NCBI GenBank assembly: GCA_017469465.1
Contig: JAFUGH010000047.1
Coordinates: 1-62,798, forward strand
Direction: 5' to 3'
Length of the DNA stretch: 62,798 nt
Source of the DNA: Clostridia bacterium
Lineage (GTDB): Bacteria > Bacillota > Clostridia > TANB77 > UBA1234
The notes beneath the pieces were generated by a model. That model ran no database searches and was not told where the DNA came from. It saw only the letters and a program-made list of their open reading frames with translations. The position numbers and the translations under genes are program-made. Positions 35,333 to 43,695 of the stretch are shown piece after piece (position 1 is the first letter of the stretch; every line of letters starts with the position of its first letter).

Positions 35333-37957
35333 ATGAATATCATTGGTAAGACATACGAGCCAAAAGATTTTGAGGAAAGAATTTATAGAAGATGGATGGA
35401 AAAGAGATATTTTGAAGCACATAATGATTCAGAAAAAACGCCATTTACCATTGTGATGCCACCACCAAACATTACAGGAGTACTTCACATGGGACATGGA
35501 ATGGATAATACACTTCAAGATATCATAGTGAGATACAAGAGAATGCAAGGCTTTGAAACACTTTGGGTACCTGGTATTGACCATGCAAGTATTGCTACTG
35601 AGGCAAAAATCGTGGAACAAATGCGTAAAGAAGGGATTACTAAAGAGGATTTAGGAAGAGAAAAATTCTTAGAAAGAGCTTGGGCTTGGAAAGAAAAATA
35701 TGGTGGAACAATTTTACAACAGCTTAAGAAAATGGGTGTCTCTTGTGATTGGTCAAGAGTTAGTTTCACAATGGATGAAAACCTAACAAGAGCTGTAAAA
35801 AAAGTTTTTGTTGATTTATATGATAAAGGTGTTATCTATAAAGGGAAGAGAATGATTAACTGGTGTCCTAAATGCTTAACATCAATTTCAGATGCAGAAG
35901 TTGATTATGAAGAAGAAGCTGGTCACTTGTGGCATATTAGATACGCAACACCAGATGGCAAAGATGAAATCATAGTTGCAACAACAAGACCAGAAACAAT
36001 GCTTGGAGACACGGCAGTTGCAGTACATCCAGACGATGAAAGATATAAGCATTTAGTTGGAAAAACAGTTGTACTTCCAATTATGAATAAAGAAATTCCT
36101 ATTGTTGCTGATACATATGTTGAAAAAGAATTTGGAACAGGTGCGGTTAAGATTACACCTGCGCATGATCCAAACGACTTTGAAGTTGGACTTCGTCATA
36201 ACTTAGAAGTAATTGAAGTGTTTACGGATGATGCTCACATGAATGATTTAGTACCTAAATATGAAGGCATGGATAGGCTTACAGCAAGAAAGGCAATTGT
36301 GGAAGACTTAGAAAAATTAGGTGTTTTAGTAAAAACAGAAGATTATTCTCATAATGTTGGTAAATGTTATAGATGTCATGATACAGTTGAACCTAAGCTT
36401 TCGGAACAATGGTTTGTTAAGATGAAAGGGTTAGCAGAACCTGCTAATAAAGCTGTTAGAAATGGAGATATGCAATTTATTCCTGAAAGATTTGACAAAA
36501 TCTACTTTAGCTGGATGGATAATGTTAAAGATTGGTGTATATCAAGACAACTTTGGTGGGGACATAGAATTCCTGCATATTATTGTGATAATTGTGGAAA
36601 GATGACAGTGAGTGGGGATGAAATAACTACGTGTCCACATTGTGGAAGTACTGTACATCAAGATGAAGATACACTTGATACATGGTTTAGTTCAGCATTA
36701 TGGCCATTTGCAACACTAGGTTGGCCAGAAGAGACAGCAGATTTTAAAAAGTTCTTCCCAACAGATGTATTAGTAACAGGATATGATATCATCTTTTTCT
36801 GGGTTGCAAGAATGTTATTCTCAAGCATAGAACATACAGGAAAGCCTCCATTTAAACATGTTTTAATTCATGGTTTAGTAAGAGATGAGCTTGGCAGAAA
36901 AATGTCTAAATCGCTTGGAAATGGAGTAGATCCACTAGAAGTAATAGATAAATATGGTGCTGACTCATTTAGATATGCTCTAGTTCAAGGAACAGCTCCA
37001 GGTAATGACATGAGGTATTTACCTGAAAAAATTGAAGCAGGAAGAAATTTTGCAAACAAACTTTGGAATGCATCACGATTTGCTATGATGAATTTTGGTG
37101 AAACTGAATTTACACATGATTCTTCGAAAATGTGTATAGAAGATAAATGGATTTTAAACAAAGCTAATACAGCAGTGAAAGAGATTACAGATTGCATGGA
37201 AAAATATGAATTTGGTATTGCCATTCAAAAGATTATGGAATTAATTAGAGATGAAATTTGTGACTGGTATATTGAAATGATTAAGCCACGATTATATGAT
37301 ATGACAAATGAAACAAGAGACGAGGCTTTGTATACATTAAATGAAGTTTTAAGAATTTCCCTTAAAATGTTGCATCCGTTTATGCCATTCATTACGGAAG
37401 AAATATATATGAATTTAAAACATGATGATGAAAGCATCATGATTTCTGAATGGCCTAAATATGAGGTTTCAAGAGAATTTAAGCAAGAAGAAATAGATAT
37501 TGAAATCATCAAAGAAATTATTAAAAATGTTAGAAATGTTAGAGCAAATATGAATGTTGCACCTTCTAAGAAAGCAAGTATGATTTTTGTAACAGAAAAT
37601 CCAAGTGTTATTGAAGAGGGAAGAGACTTTATCTCTAAACTTGCTTATGCAGAAAGCATTACTACTCAAAAAGATAAAACTGGAATTCCAGAAAATAGCG
37701 TATCAATTGCTGCACCTGGAATGGAAATCTATATACCATTTGCAGAGCTTGTAGATATTGCAGAGGAAATTAAGAGATTAGAAAAAGAGCAATTAACGTA
37801 TCAAAATGAAATAAATAGGGTAGATAGGATGCTTGCTAATGAAGGATTTATAGCCAAAGCGCCAGCAAGCAAAATTGAGGAAGAAAAAGCTAAAAAAGTG
37901 AAATATGAAGAATTACTTCAAAAGACGACAAAACAAATTGAAAAATTAAGAAAGTAA
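35333..37957 (+). CDS. valS: Valine-tRNA ligase
   Basis: Class I aminoacyl-tRNA synthetase charging tRNA-Val. The 874-residue protein starts at ATG 35333 with AAGGAG upstream. HMGH (52-55) is the HIGH motif. The editing domain has TTRPETMLGDTAVAVHPDD, KMSKSLGNG begins near residue 523, and the C-terminal coiled-coil arm ends the protein. Its length is typical. It is controlled by the valine T-box upstream. Confidence 0.98.
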   Translation: MNIIGKTYEPKDFEERIYRRWMEKRYFEAHNDSEKTPFTIVMPPPNITGVLHMGHGMDNTLQDIIVRYKRMQGFETLWVPGIDHASIATEAKIVEQMRKEGITKEDLGREKFLERAWAWKEKYGGTILQQLKKMGVSCDWSRVSFTMDENLTRAVKKVFVDLYDKGVIYKGKRMINWCPKCLTSISDAEVDYEEEAGHLWHIRYATPDGKDEIIVATTRPETMLGDTAVAVHPDDERYKHLVGKTVVLPIMNKEIPIVADTYVEKEFGTGAVKITPAHDPNDFEVGLRHNLEVIEVFTDDAHMNDLVPKYEGMDRLTARKAIVEDLEKLGVLVKTEDYSHNVGKCYRCHDTVEPKLSEQWFVKMKGLAEPANKAVRNGDMQFIPERFDKIYFSWMDNVKDWCISRQLWWGHRIPAYYCDNCGKMTVSGDEITTCPHCGSTVHQDEDTLDTWFSSALWPFATLGWPEETADFKKFFPTDVLVTGYDIIFFWVARMLFSSIEHTGKPPFKHVLIHGLVRDELGRKMSKSLGNGVDPLEVIDKYGADSFRYALVQGTAPGNDMRYLPEKIEAGRNFANKLWNASRFAMMNFGETEFTHDSSKMCIEDKWILNKANTAVKEITDCMEKYEFGIAIQKIMELIRDEICDWYIEMIKPRLYDMTNETRDEALYTLNEVLRISLKMLHPFMPFITEEIYMNLKHDDESIMISEWPKYEVSREFKQEEIDIEIIKEIIKNVRNVRANMNVAPSKKASMIFVTENPSVIEEGRDFISKLAYAESITTQKDKTGIPENSVSIAAPGMEIYIPFAELVDIAEEIKRLEKEQLTYQNEINRVDRMLANEGFIAKAPASKIEEEKAKKVKYEELLQKTTKQIEKLRK

Positions 37958-37984
37958 GAAAAATGAAATGGTATCCTGAACTTC

Positions 37985-38031
37985 GCACAATGGGAATGTC
38001 CGGAACCACTGAAAAAGTCCATTAGTTGTGC
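37985..38031. repeat. GCACAA palindrome with GTCCGGAACCACTGAAAAAGTC core
   Basis: GCACAATGG at the left pairs with CCATTAGTTGTGC at the right, with some bulges. The core GTCCGGAACCACTGAAAAAG is shared with one arm of the composite palindrome at 3180-3361. Confidence 0.65.
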
Positions 38032-38094
38032 ATTATGACATGTATAAAGTGTAGCTGAGCAATCAGGAGAATATCATAATAAATAAAGAATTTT

Positions 38095-38133
38095 AGCAAA
38101 GCATATCTTTTAAAGAGGTATGCTTTGCTTTTA
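38095..38133 (+). terminator. Terminator of valS
   Basis: AGCAAAGCATATCTTTT pairs with AAAGAGGTATGCTTTGCTTT around a tight loop, followed by T residues. Confidence 0.8.
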
Positions 38134-38208
38134 TAATTTCAAAAAAGTTGCGCCATATTGCCACATTTAGAATAATTCAATTGACAATAATAGATTGGAG
38201 GAATATTT

Positions 38209-38413
38209 ATGGATATGAAAATTGTTTACCCTGCATTTTTTACATATGATAAGAAAGAAGAGTGGATATGATTGAATATTATAAAAGGAATAGTCTTAAA
38301 TCTATAAAAAAACACTAACCATTCCAGAGTGGTTAAATGTGCTGGCAGAGAATAATAGTATTAATTTTTCACAAGTATTACAAGAGGCATTAAAGGAGAA
38401 ATTGTTGAATTAA
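38209..38413 (+). pseudogene. hicB-like antitoxin relic
   Basis: A good ribosome binding site (TTGGAGG) and ATG lead into MDMKIVYPAFFTYDKKEEW, the start of a HicB antitoxin, which then stops at a TGA. About 35 bases later another frame continues KKTLTIPEWLNVLAENNSIN and FSQVLQEALKEKLLN, the C-terminal DNA-binding part of HicB. The middle of the protein is deleted. No hicA toxin gene is visible. Confidence 0.7.
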
Positions 38414-38432
38414 AGTTTACAAAATTTAGTGA

Positions 38433-38461
38433 TTGACAATGAAAGTGCGTGGTGCTAAAAT
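38433..38461 (+). promoter_or_regulatory. Sigma-A promoter of the thrS T-box transcript
   Basis: A perfect TTGACA (38433-38438), 17 bp, TAAAAT (38456-38461). It begins just after the hicB relic. Confidence 0.85.
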
Positions 38462-38467
38462 GTAATT

Positions 38468-38690
38468 GTTCACGTAGAGGACAAAGTAAGTTATCGGAAA
38501 TTCCTTTAGAGATGGTTTGTCACCGGCTGAAAGCAGACCTAGGATATGTAACTGAAAAACTACCCTCATGGTTTGCGTTGACCGTTGATGACGATATAAT
38601 CTTAATTAAGTGAAATTTAGGATGGAACCGTGTTTAATAAAAATAAGCACTCCTAATGCTGCAAAAGCATTGGGAGTGCTTTTGTCAAGA
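38468..38690 (+). ncRNA. T-box leader, threonine type
   Basis: Stem I has GGCTGAAAGCAGACC. The specifier is in GAAAAACTACCCTC, reading ACT (38559-38561) or the next triplet ACC, both threonine. The T-box GGATGGAACCGTG (38620-38632) holds TGGA for pairing with the acceptor end of tRNA-Thr. A terminator follows (38646-38684). Uncharged tRNA-Thr would raise thrS expression. Confidence 0.82.
38646..38684 (+). terminator. T-box terminator before thrS
   Basis: AGCACTCCTAATGCT pairs with AGCATTGGGAGTGCT around a short loop, followed by TTTT. Confidence 0.85.
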
Positions 38691-38691
38691 T

Positions 38692-38723
38692 TTGCACAAC
38701 TAATGGACGAGTCTATTGTGCGA
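38692..38723. repeat. Small GCACAA palindrome
   Basis: TTGCACAACTAATGGAC pairs with the TCTATTGTGCGAA side, with bulges. It is a short version of the element at 37985-38031 and lies just upstream of the thrS ribosome binding site. Confidence 0.55.
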
Positions 38724-38748
38724 ATGCGAATAATAAGGAGGAATAATT

Positions 38749-40674
38749 ATGATTAAAGTTACTTTGAAAGATGGAAGTGTGAAAAAAATTGAAAATGCAA
38801 TGTCTGTCATTGACTTTGCAAAGAGTCTTTCAGAAGGTTTGGCAAGAGTTGCAACCTGTGCTGAAATAGATAGCGAAGTGAAAGATTTAAGATATATGAT
38901 TGAGAAAGACTGCTCAATCAATATTTTAACATTTGATTCAGATTTAAATGGAAAGAAAGCATATTGGCATACGACTTCTCATATCATGGCGCAAGCTGTG
39001 AAGAGATTGTTCCCAAATACAAAATTAACAATAGGTCCATCAATAGATGAAGGATTCTACTATGATTTTGACCCTGAAAACAATTTTACTGAAGAAGATA
39101 AAGCTAAAATTGAAGAAGAAATGAAGAAAATTATTAAAGAAGATTTGCCAATTGAAAGATTCGAACTTCCAAGAGAAGAAGCTATTAAATTAATGGAAGA
39201 AAAAGGTGAGCCTTATAAGGTAGAATTAATAAATGATTTACCTGAAGGAGAGACGATTTCTTTTTACAAACAAGGTGAATTCACAGACCTTTGTGCTGGA
39301 CCTCACTTACTATCTACAGGAAAAGTAAAAGCAATAAAAATATTATCATCATCTTCTGCATATTGGAGAGGAGATGCGAAAAATAAAGCACTTCAAAGGG
39401 TTTATGGTATCTCTTTTACAAAGAATGCAGACCTTGAGGAATATGTCACAAAACTTGAAGAAGCCAAAGAAAGAGACCATAGAAAAATTGGTAAAGAATT
39501 AGGAATTTTCATGACAAGTGATCTAACAGGAAAAGGACTTCCTTTGTATTTGCCAAATGGTTATATTATATGGGAAGAGTTAGAAAACTATATTAAAGGG
39601 AAAGAAAAGAAACGTGGCTATAAGCATGTATTAACTCCACCAATGGGAAATGTTGAACTATATAAAACTTCAGGACACTGGGCTCATTATAAAGATGGAA
39701 TGTTCCCTAAAATGGAAGTGGAAGGAGAGGAATTTGTTCTTCGTCCAATGAATTGTCCACATCATATGATGATATATGCAAATGAAATACATTCCTATAG
39801 AGATTTGCCAATTAGAATTGCTGAAATTGCTAGAGATAGTAGATTTGAAGCAAGTGGTACATTAAAAGGAATCGAAAGAGTAAGAACGTTCTGCCAAAAT
39901 GATTCTCACATATTTGTAACGCCAGAGCAAATTGAATCAGAGTTTAAGAATGTGGTTGATTTAATCCTTGAAGTTTATCAAGAGCTAAACATTAAAGATT
40001 ATCGTTTTGAATTATCTTTAAGAGATCCTGCAAATACCGAAAAATATTATCCAGATGATGAGATGTGGAATCATGCAGAAGATACATTAAGACATGTTTT
40101 GAATGATATTGGTATCGAGTATGTTGAGAAAAAAGGTGAAGCAGCTTTCTATGGGCCAAAATTAGACGTTCAAGTGAAACCAGCAGTTGGTAATGAATAC
40201 ACATTATCTACTTGTCAATTGGATTTCTGCTTGCCAATGAGATTTGATCTTGGCTATATTGACAAAGATGGTCAAAAGAAAACTCCTGTTGTACTTCATA
40301 GAGCAGTATTTGGAAGTATCGATAGGTTTATGGCATTCTACTTGGAAGAAACAAAAGGTGCACTTCCAACATGGCTTTCTCCAGTACAGGTAAAGGTTCT
40401 TCCAATTTCTACGGAAAAACATGGCGATTATGGTCAAAAATTAGTTGAAGAATTGAGAAATGAAGGCGTTAGAGCTGAGCTAGATGACAGAAATGAGAAG
40501 ATAGGTTACAAGATTAGGGAAGCACAAGTACACAAAGTTCCATATATGCTTGTTGTGGGAGATAAAGAAATTGAAGCAAATGCTGTAGGAGTTCGTTCAA
40601 GAGGTGAAGGTGACTTAGGGGCAATGGACTTTGAAGAATTTAAGAAGAAAATAAAAGAGGAAATAAAAAGGTAA
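38749..40674 (+). CDS. thrS: Threonine-tRNA ligase
   Basis: Class II synthetase charging tRNA-Thr. The 641-residue protein has a TGS domain (MIKVTLKDGSVKKIENAMSV), the editing domain with HTTSHIMAQAVKRLFP, the catalytic core (RPMNCPHHMMIY, RIAEIARDSRFEASG, RVRTFCQNDSHIF) and the C-terminal anticodon-binding domain. AAGGAGG precedes the ATG. It is controlled by the threonine T-box. Confidence 0.98.
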   Translation: MIKVTLKDGSVKKIENAMSVIDFAKSLSEGLARVATCAEIDSEVKDLRYMIEKDCSINILTFDSDLNGKKAYWHTTSHIMAQAVKRLFPNTKLTIGPSIDEGFYYDFDPENNFTEEDKAKIEEEMKKIIKEDLPIERFELPREEAIKLMEEKGEPYKVELINDLPEGETISFYKQGEFTDLCAGPHLLSTGKVKAIKILSSSSAYWRGDAKNKALQRVYGISFTKNADLEEYVTKLEEAKERDHRKIGKELGIFMTSDLTGKGLPLYLPNGYIIWEELENYIKGKEKKRGYKHVLTPPMGNVELYKTSGHWAHYKDGMFPKMEVEGEEFVLRPMNCPHHMMIYANEIHSYRDLPIRIAEIARDSRFEASGTLKGIERVRTFCQNDSHIFVTPEQIESEFKNVVDLILEVYQELNIKDYRFELSLRDPANTEKYYPDDEMWNHAEDTLRHVLNDIGIEYVEKKGEAAFYGPKLDVQVKPAVGNEYTLSTCQLDFCLPMRFDLGYIDKDGQKKTPVVLHRAVFGSIDRFMAFYLEETKGALPTWLSPVQVKVLPISTEKHGDYGQKLVEELRNEGVRAELDDRNEKIGYKIREAQVHKVPYMLVVGDKEIEANAVGVRSRGEGDLGAMDFEEFKKKIKEEIKR

Positions 40675-40694
40675 AATTTATGGCCAATTTAGTG

Positions 40695-40723
40695 TTGAGT
40701 AAAAAATATAAATAGTATATAAT
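40695..40723 (+). promoter_or_regulatory. Sigma-A promoter of the SLH protein gene
   Basis: TTGAGT (40695-40700), 17 bp, TATAAT (40718-40723), 31 bases before the start codon. Confidence 0.75.
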
Positions 40724-40753
40724 GGTGTTATCAAATTAGGGGGAGGAAGAAAA

Positions 40754-43426
40754 ATGAAAAAATGGTTATGTTTAGTGGCGTCTATTGTACTTTGTTTAGG
40801 TATTAGTAGCATGTCATTTGCAGCATCACTTACGGATATCAAAGGTACCAAATATGAAGACGCCGTCGAAAATTTAATTGAGGTTGGATTAGTAAATGGC
40901 TTTGAAGATAATACTTATAGACCAAATGTTGCAGTTACAAGGGCACAAATGGCAAAACTAATGGTAATAGCATTGGGTGAGGAAGGAAAAGTTGATTATG
41001 CAAGTTTACAATCAACTACTTTCACAGACATGAATTCAAATCACTGGGCATATGGTTATGTGAATGTTGCTAAAGATATAGGAGTTATTAATGGATACAC
41101 TGATGGTTCGTTTGATCCAGATGCAACTGTAAGTTATGCTGAAGCAACAACAATGGTTGTTCGTGCTTTGGGATATGAAGACAAAGTAGCGCAAATTAGT
41201 GAAGCATGGCCTAATAACTATATTTCTTGTGCCAAAGATTTAGAATTATTTGAAAACATTAGCACATTTGATAATAACACAGGCGCTGCAAGAGGAGATA
41301 TTGCAATTTTACTATGGAACACTTTAAACACTGGTGTTTGCAAAGTTGTTGCTCAAAATGATAAAGGTTTGGTGTATGGCGAAGGCGAATTAATGCTTTC
41401 TAAATACAAGAACTATATCTATATGTCAGACGGCGTAATCACAGATGTTGATTTTGATGATGATTTTGAAAATGCAACGGTTACCATTACAGGAAAAGAA
41501 AAAATTAAAGTCTCTATGAGTGATACAGATGTTATCAAGTATTTAGGAAAAGAAATAACATTATTGTATAATGAAAATACAAAAAAAATATTAGATATTT
41601 ATGCTCTAAAGAAATATAAAGAGGATACTGGAGATATTACAAAGCTTACTAGCAAAAAAATTTATATTGATGATGAAGAGTATACATTACCAGATAAAAA
41701 TAGCATATTCTTATATAAAGTTGATGATATTGATGATGCTATAGAAGCAACTGTTTATCTAGATGGTAAAACAGTAAAATATGTCTTAGCACAAGGTGCA
41801 AGAAAAGTTGAAGTAGCAATGGTTACTAAAAATAACGTAAAAGTAAACAAAGAGGAAGGCGTTACATTAAAGAAAATTGGTTCTAGCTCCACTACTTCGT
41901 ATGCATTAATTGATGCTAAGAAAATGCCAGATAAGTATTCAGTTATTTTCTATTATCTAAATGCAGATGATGAGATCGGTATATTACAAGAAGTATCAGA
42001 AGAAGATGCTAAAAAAATTAGTAGTTTATCTACTTTAAAAATAAAAGTAGGAACGAAGACTTATGAATATGATTCAAAAAATTATGAAGTATATTCAGCA
42101 ACTACATCAAACTTTAAAACATTAGCATTTAGAAATATTGATGAAGATGATGATTTGGCTTATGTATATGAACATGGTGGAAAAACATATGTTGTTGTAT
42201 TTGAAGATGCTGCTGAAGATGAATCTAATAAGAGTAGTTTGTATAAAGATTTAACAAAGTATATTGATAATGTAAAGAGTGAAGAAAGTAAAGAAAGTAG
42301 ATATTCACAAGAAACATTTGCAAAATTTATTGAAGCATTGGAAGATGCTAGAGCAATTAAATCTACAGCTACTACTGCTAAGATTAATTCTGCTATGGAG
42401 GATTTAAAAACAGCATATGATGATTTAAAAACAGTTTCTGCTACTTCAAAAGAAGGAAAAGTTGTAAGTAAGAGGGCCGAATTAAGAGCATTAATTAATG
42501 GTAAAGCGAAGACTGTTGTCAATGACAAAGCAAAATATACAAGCGATACTTACAATACTTTCAATAACAAATTGACCGCTGCAAATAAGCTATTAAAAGA
42601 AACAGATAATACATTATCTGAAGTTACAGAAGCATATGATGATTTGAATAATGCAATCAACAAATTAGTTTTAGTAGCAAATACTCAAGAATACAAAGAT
42701 GCATTAGCGGCTTTAAATGCTGCAATTAATAGAAGCAGTAGTTTATCTTCGAAAGATTCATATACGGAAGCTTCTTATAATAACTATAAAACCGCTTATG
42801 ATGCTGCTGTTTTAATAAAGAATAATGCAGCGACTAAAACCGCCAGTGATATGAAATTAGCAACACAAAAATTAAATGATGCAATTGATAACTTACAATT
42901 AGCATTAGATACAGTTAAAGATGATTTAAATGCTTTAATAGTTGAAAGCATTGATAAAATAGAATCAGAAGATGATTATACTCCTGAAACATATGCTGCA
43001 TTTGAAAAGGTATACGACAATGCTAGAAAAGTTTCGCAAGGAACTGATTTAAATGCTATTAAACAAGCTTTAACAGATTTAAAGAAAGCAAAAGATGCAT
43101 TAAAGTTAGTTGATGATGAATTGAATGATATCATTAAAGCTGTTGAGAAAATGAAAACAGCGAAAAATGTGGCAGAAGCATTAAATATGAGTGCACAAAA
43201 ACCTTCTGATAAATTAAATAAAATTAATAATATTAAGAAGGCAGTGAGACAAGATTTAGAAGATGTTATTCAACTTGCTAATGCAAAAGCAAATGAAGAA
43301 GGAGCAGATGGTGATGGTAGCTTAAATATTGCAATAGGAAATGCAAAGAAAGTTTTAAGTTCAAATTCTTCAACAATTGCTAATTTAGTAAGTGCATATG
43401 ACAATTTAAATTCATTAGTAAAATAA
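40754..43426 (+). CDS. S-layer homology (SLH) surface protein
   Basis: The 890-residue exported protein has a signal peptide (about 1-23, ending SMSFAA). At least two clear SLH modules follow (YEDAVENLIEVGLVNGFEDN with TYRPNVAVTRAQMAKLMV; WAYGYVNVAKDIGVINGYTD) and a weaker third, which bind cell-wall polymers. A unique middle region follows. The C-terminal third has helical repeats of the FIVAR type (YTSDTYNTFNNKLTAANKLL, YTEASYNNYKTAYDAAVLIK, YTPETYAAFEKVYDNARKV). It is likely an abundant wall protein with its own strong promoter. A terminator follows at 43552-43588. Confidence 0.9.
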   Translation: MKKWLCLVASIVLCLGISSMSFAASLTDIKGTKYEDAVENLIEVGLVNGFEDNTYRPNVAVTRAQMAKLMVIALGEEGKVDYASLQSTTFTDMNSNHWAYGYVNVAKDIGVINGYTDGSFDPDATVSYAEATTMVVRALGYEDKVAQISEAWPNNYISCAKDLELFENISTFDNNTGAARGDIAILLWNTLNTGVCKVVAQNDKGLVYGEGELMLSKYKNYIYMSDGVITDVDFDDDFENATVTITGKEKIKVSMSDTDVIKYLGKEITLLYNENTKKILDIYALKKYKEDTGDITKLTSKKIYIDDEEYTLPDKNSIFLYKVDDIDDAIEATVYLDGKTVKYVLAQGARKVEVAMVTKNNVKVNKEEGVTLKKIGSSSTTSYALIDAKKMPDKYSVIFYYLNADDEIGILQEVSEEDAKKISSLSTLKIKVGTKTYEYDSKNYEVYSATTSNFKTLAFRNIDEDDDLAYVYEHGGKTYVVVFEDAAEDESNKSSLYKDLTKYIDNVKSEESKESRYSQETFAKFIEALEDARAIKSTATTAKINSAMEDLKTAYDDLKTVSATSKEGKVVSKRAELRALINGKAKTVVNDKAKYTSDTYNTFNNKLTAANKLLKETDNTLSEVTEAYDDLNNAINKLVLVANTQEYKDALAALNAAINRSSSLSSKDSYTEASYNNYKTAYDAAVLIKNNAATKTASDMKLATQKLNDAIDNLQLALDTVKDDLNALIVESIDKIESEDDYTPETYAAFEKVYDNARKVSQGTDLNAIKQALTDLKKAKDALKLVDDELNDIIKAVEKMKTAKNVAEALNMSAQKPSDKLNKINNIKKAVRQDLEDVIQLANAKANEEGADGDGSLNIAIGNAKKVLSSNSSTIANLVSAYDNLNSLVK

Positions 43427-43551
43427 ATCATAAGTTTTTCATACTGAATTCACAAACTGAACACATTTATTATTTAAGATATATACAAGATGAAAAATCA
43501 TCAAAGATTGGTATTTTAAAGTTTAGGTTCCCACTTTGTTAAGATATCAAT

Positions 43552-43588
43552 AAAAGCAAAGTCCCAATAAAGTGACTTTGCTTTTTTT
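43552..43588 (+). terminator. Terminator of the SLH protein gene
   Basis: AAAAGCAAAGTC pairs with GACTTTGCTTTT, followed by a T run. Confidence 0.8.
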
Positions 43589-43628
43589 ATATAACTTTCT
43601 TATTTTGTTCATTTTGCGTACGAATTCA

Positions 43629-43657
43629 TTGACTATATATTAAAATTTTTATATAAT
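43629..43657 (+). promoter_or_regulatory. Sigma-A promoter of the P-type ATPase gene
   Basis: TTGACT (43629-43634), 17 bp, TATAAT (43652-43657). Confidence 0.8.
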
Positions 43658-43695
43658 TCTTATTTGAAAATAAAAAGACGAGAGGAGTATAGGAT

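Larger units (their letters stand above)
37958..38748. other. Region between valS and thrS
   Basis: This 791-bp stretch holds a palindrome (37985-38031), a terminator (38095-38133), a hicB relic (38209-38413), the thrS promoter (38433-38461), the threonine T-box (38468-38690) and another small palindrome (38692-38723). There is no intact gene. Confidence 0.8.
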
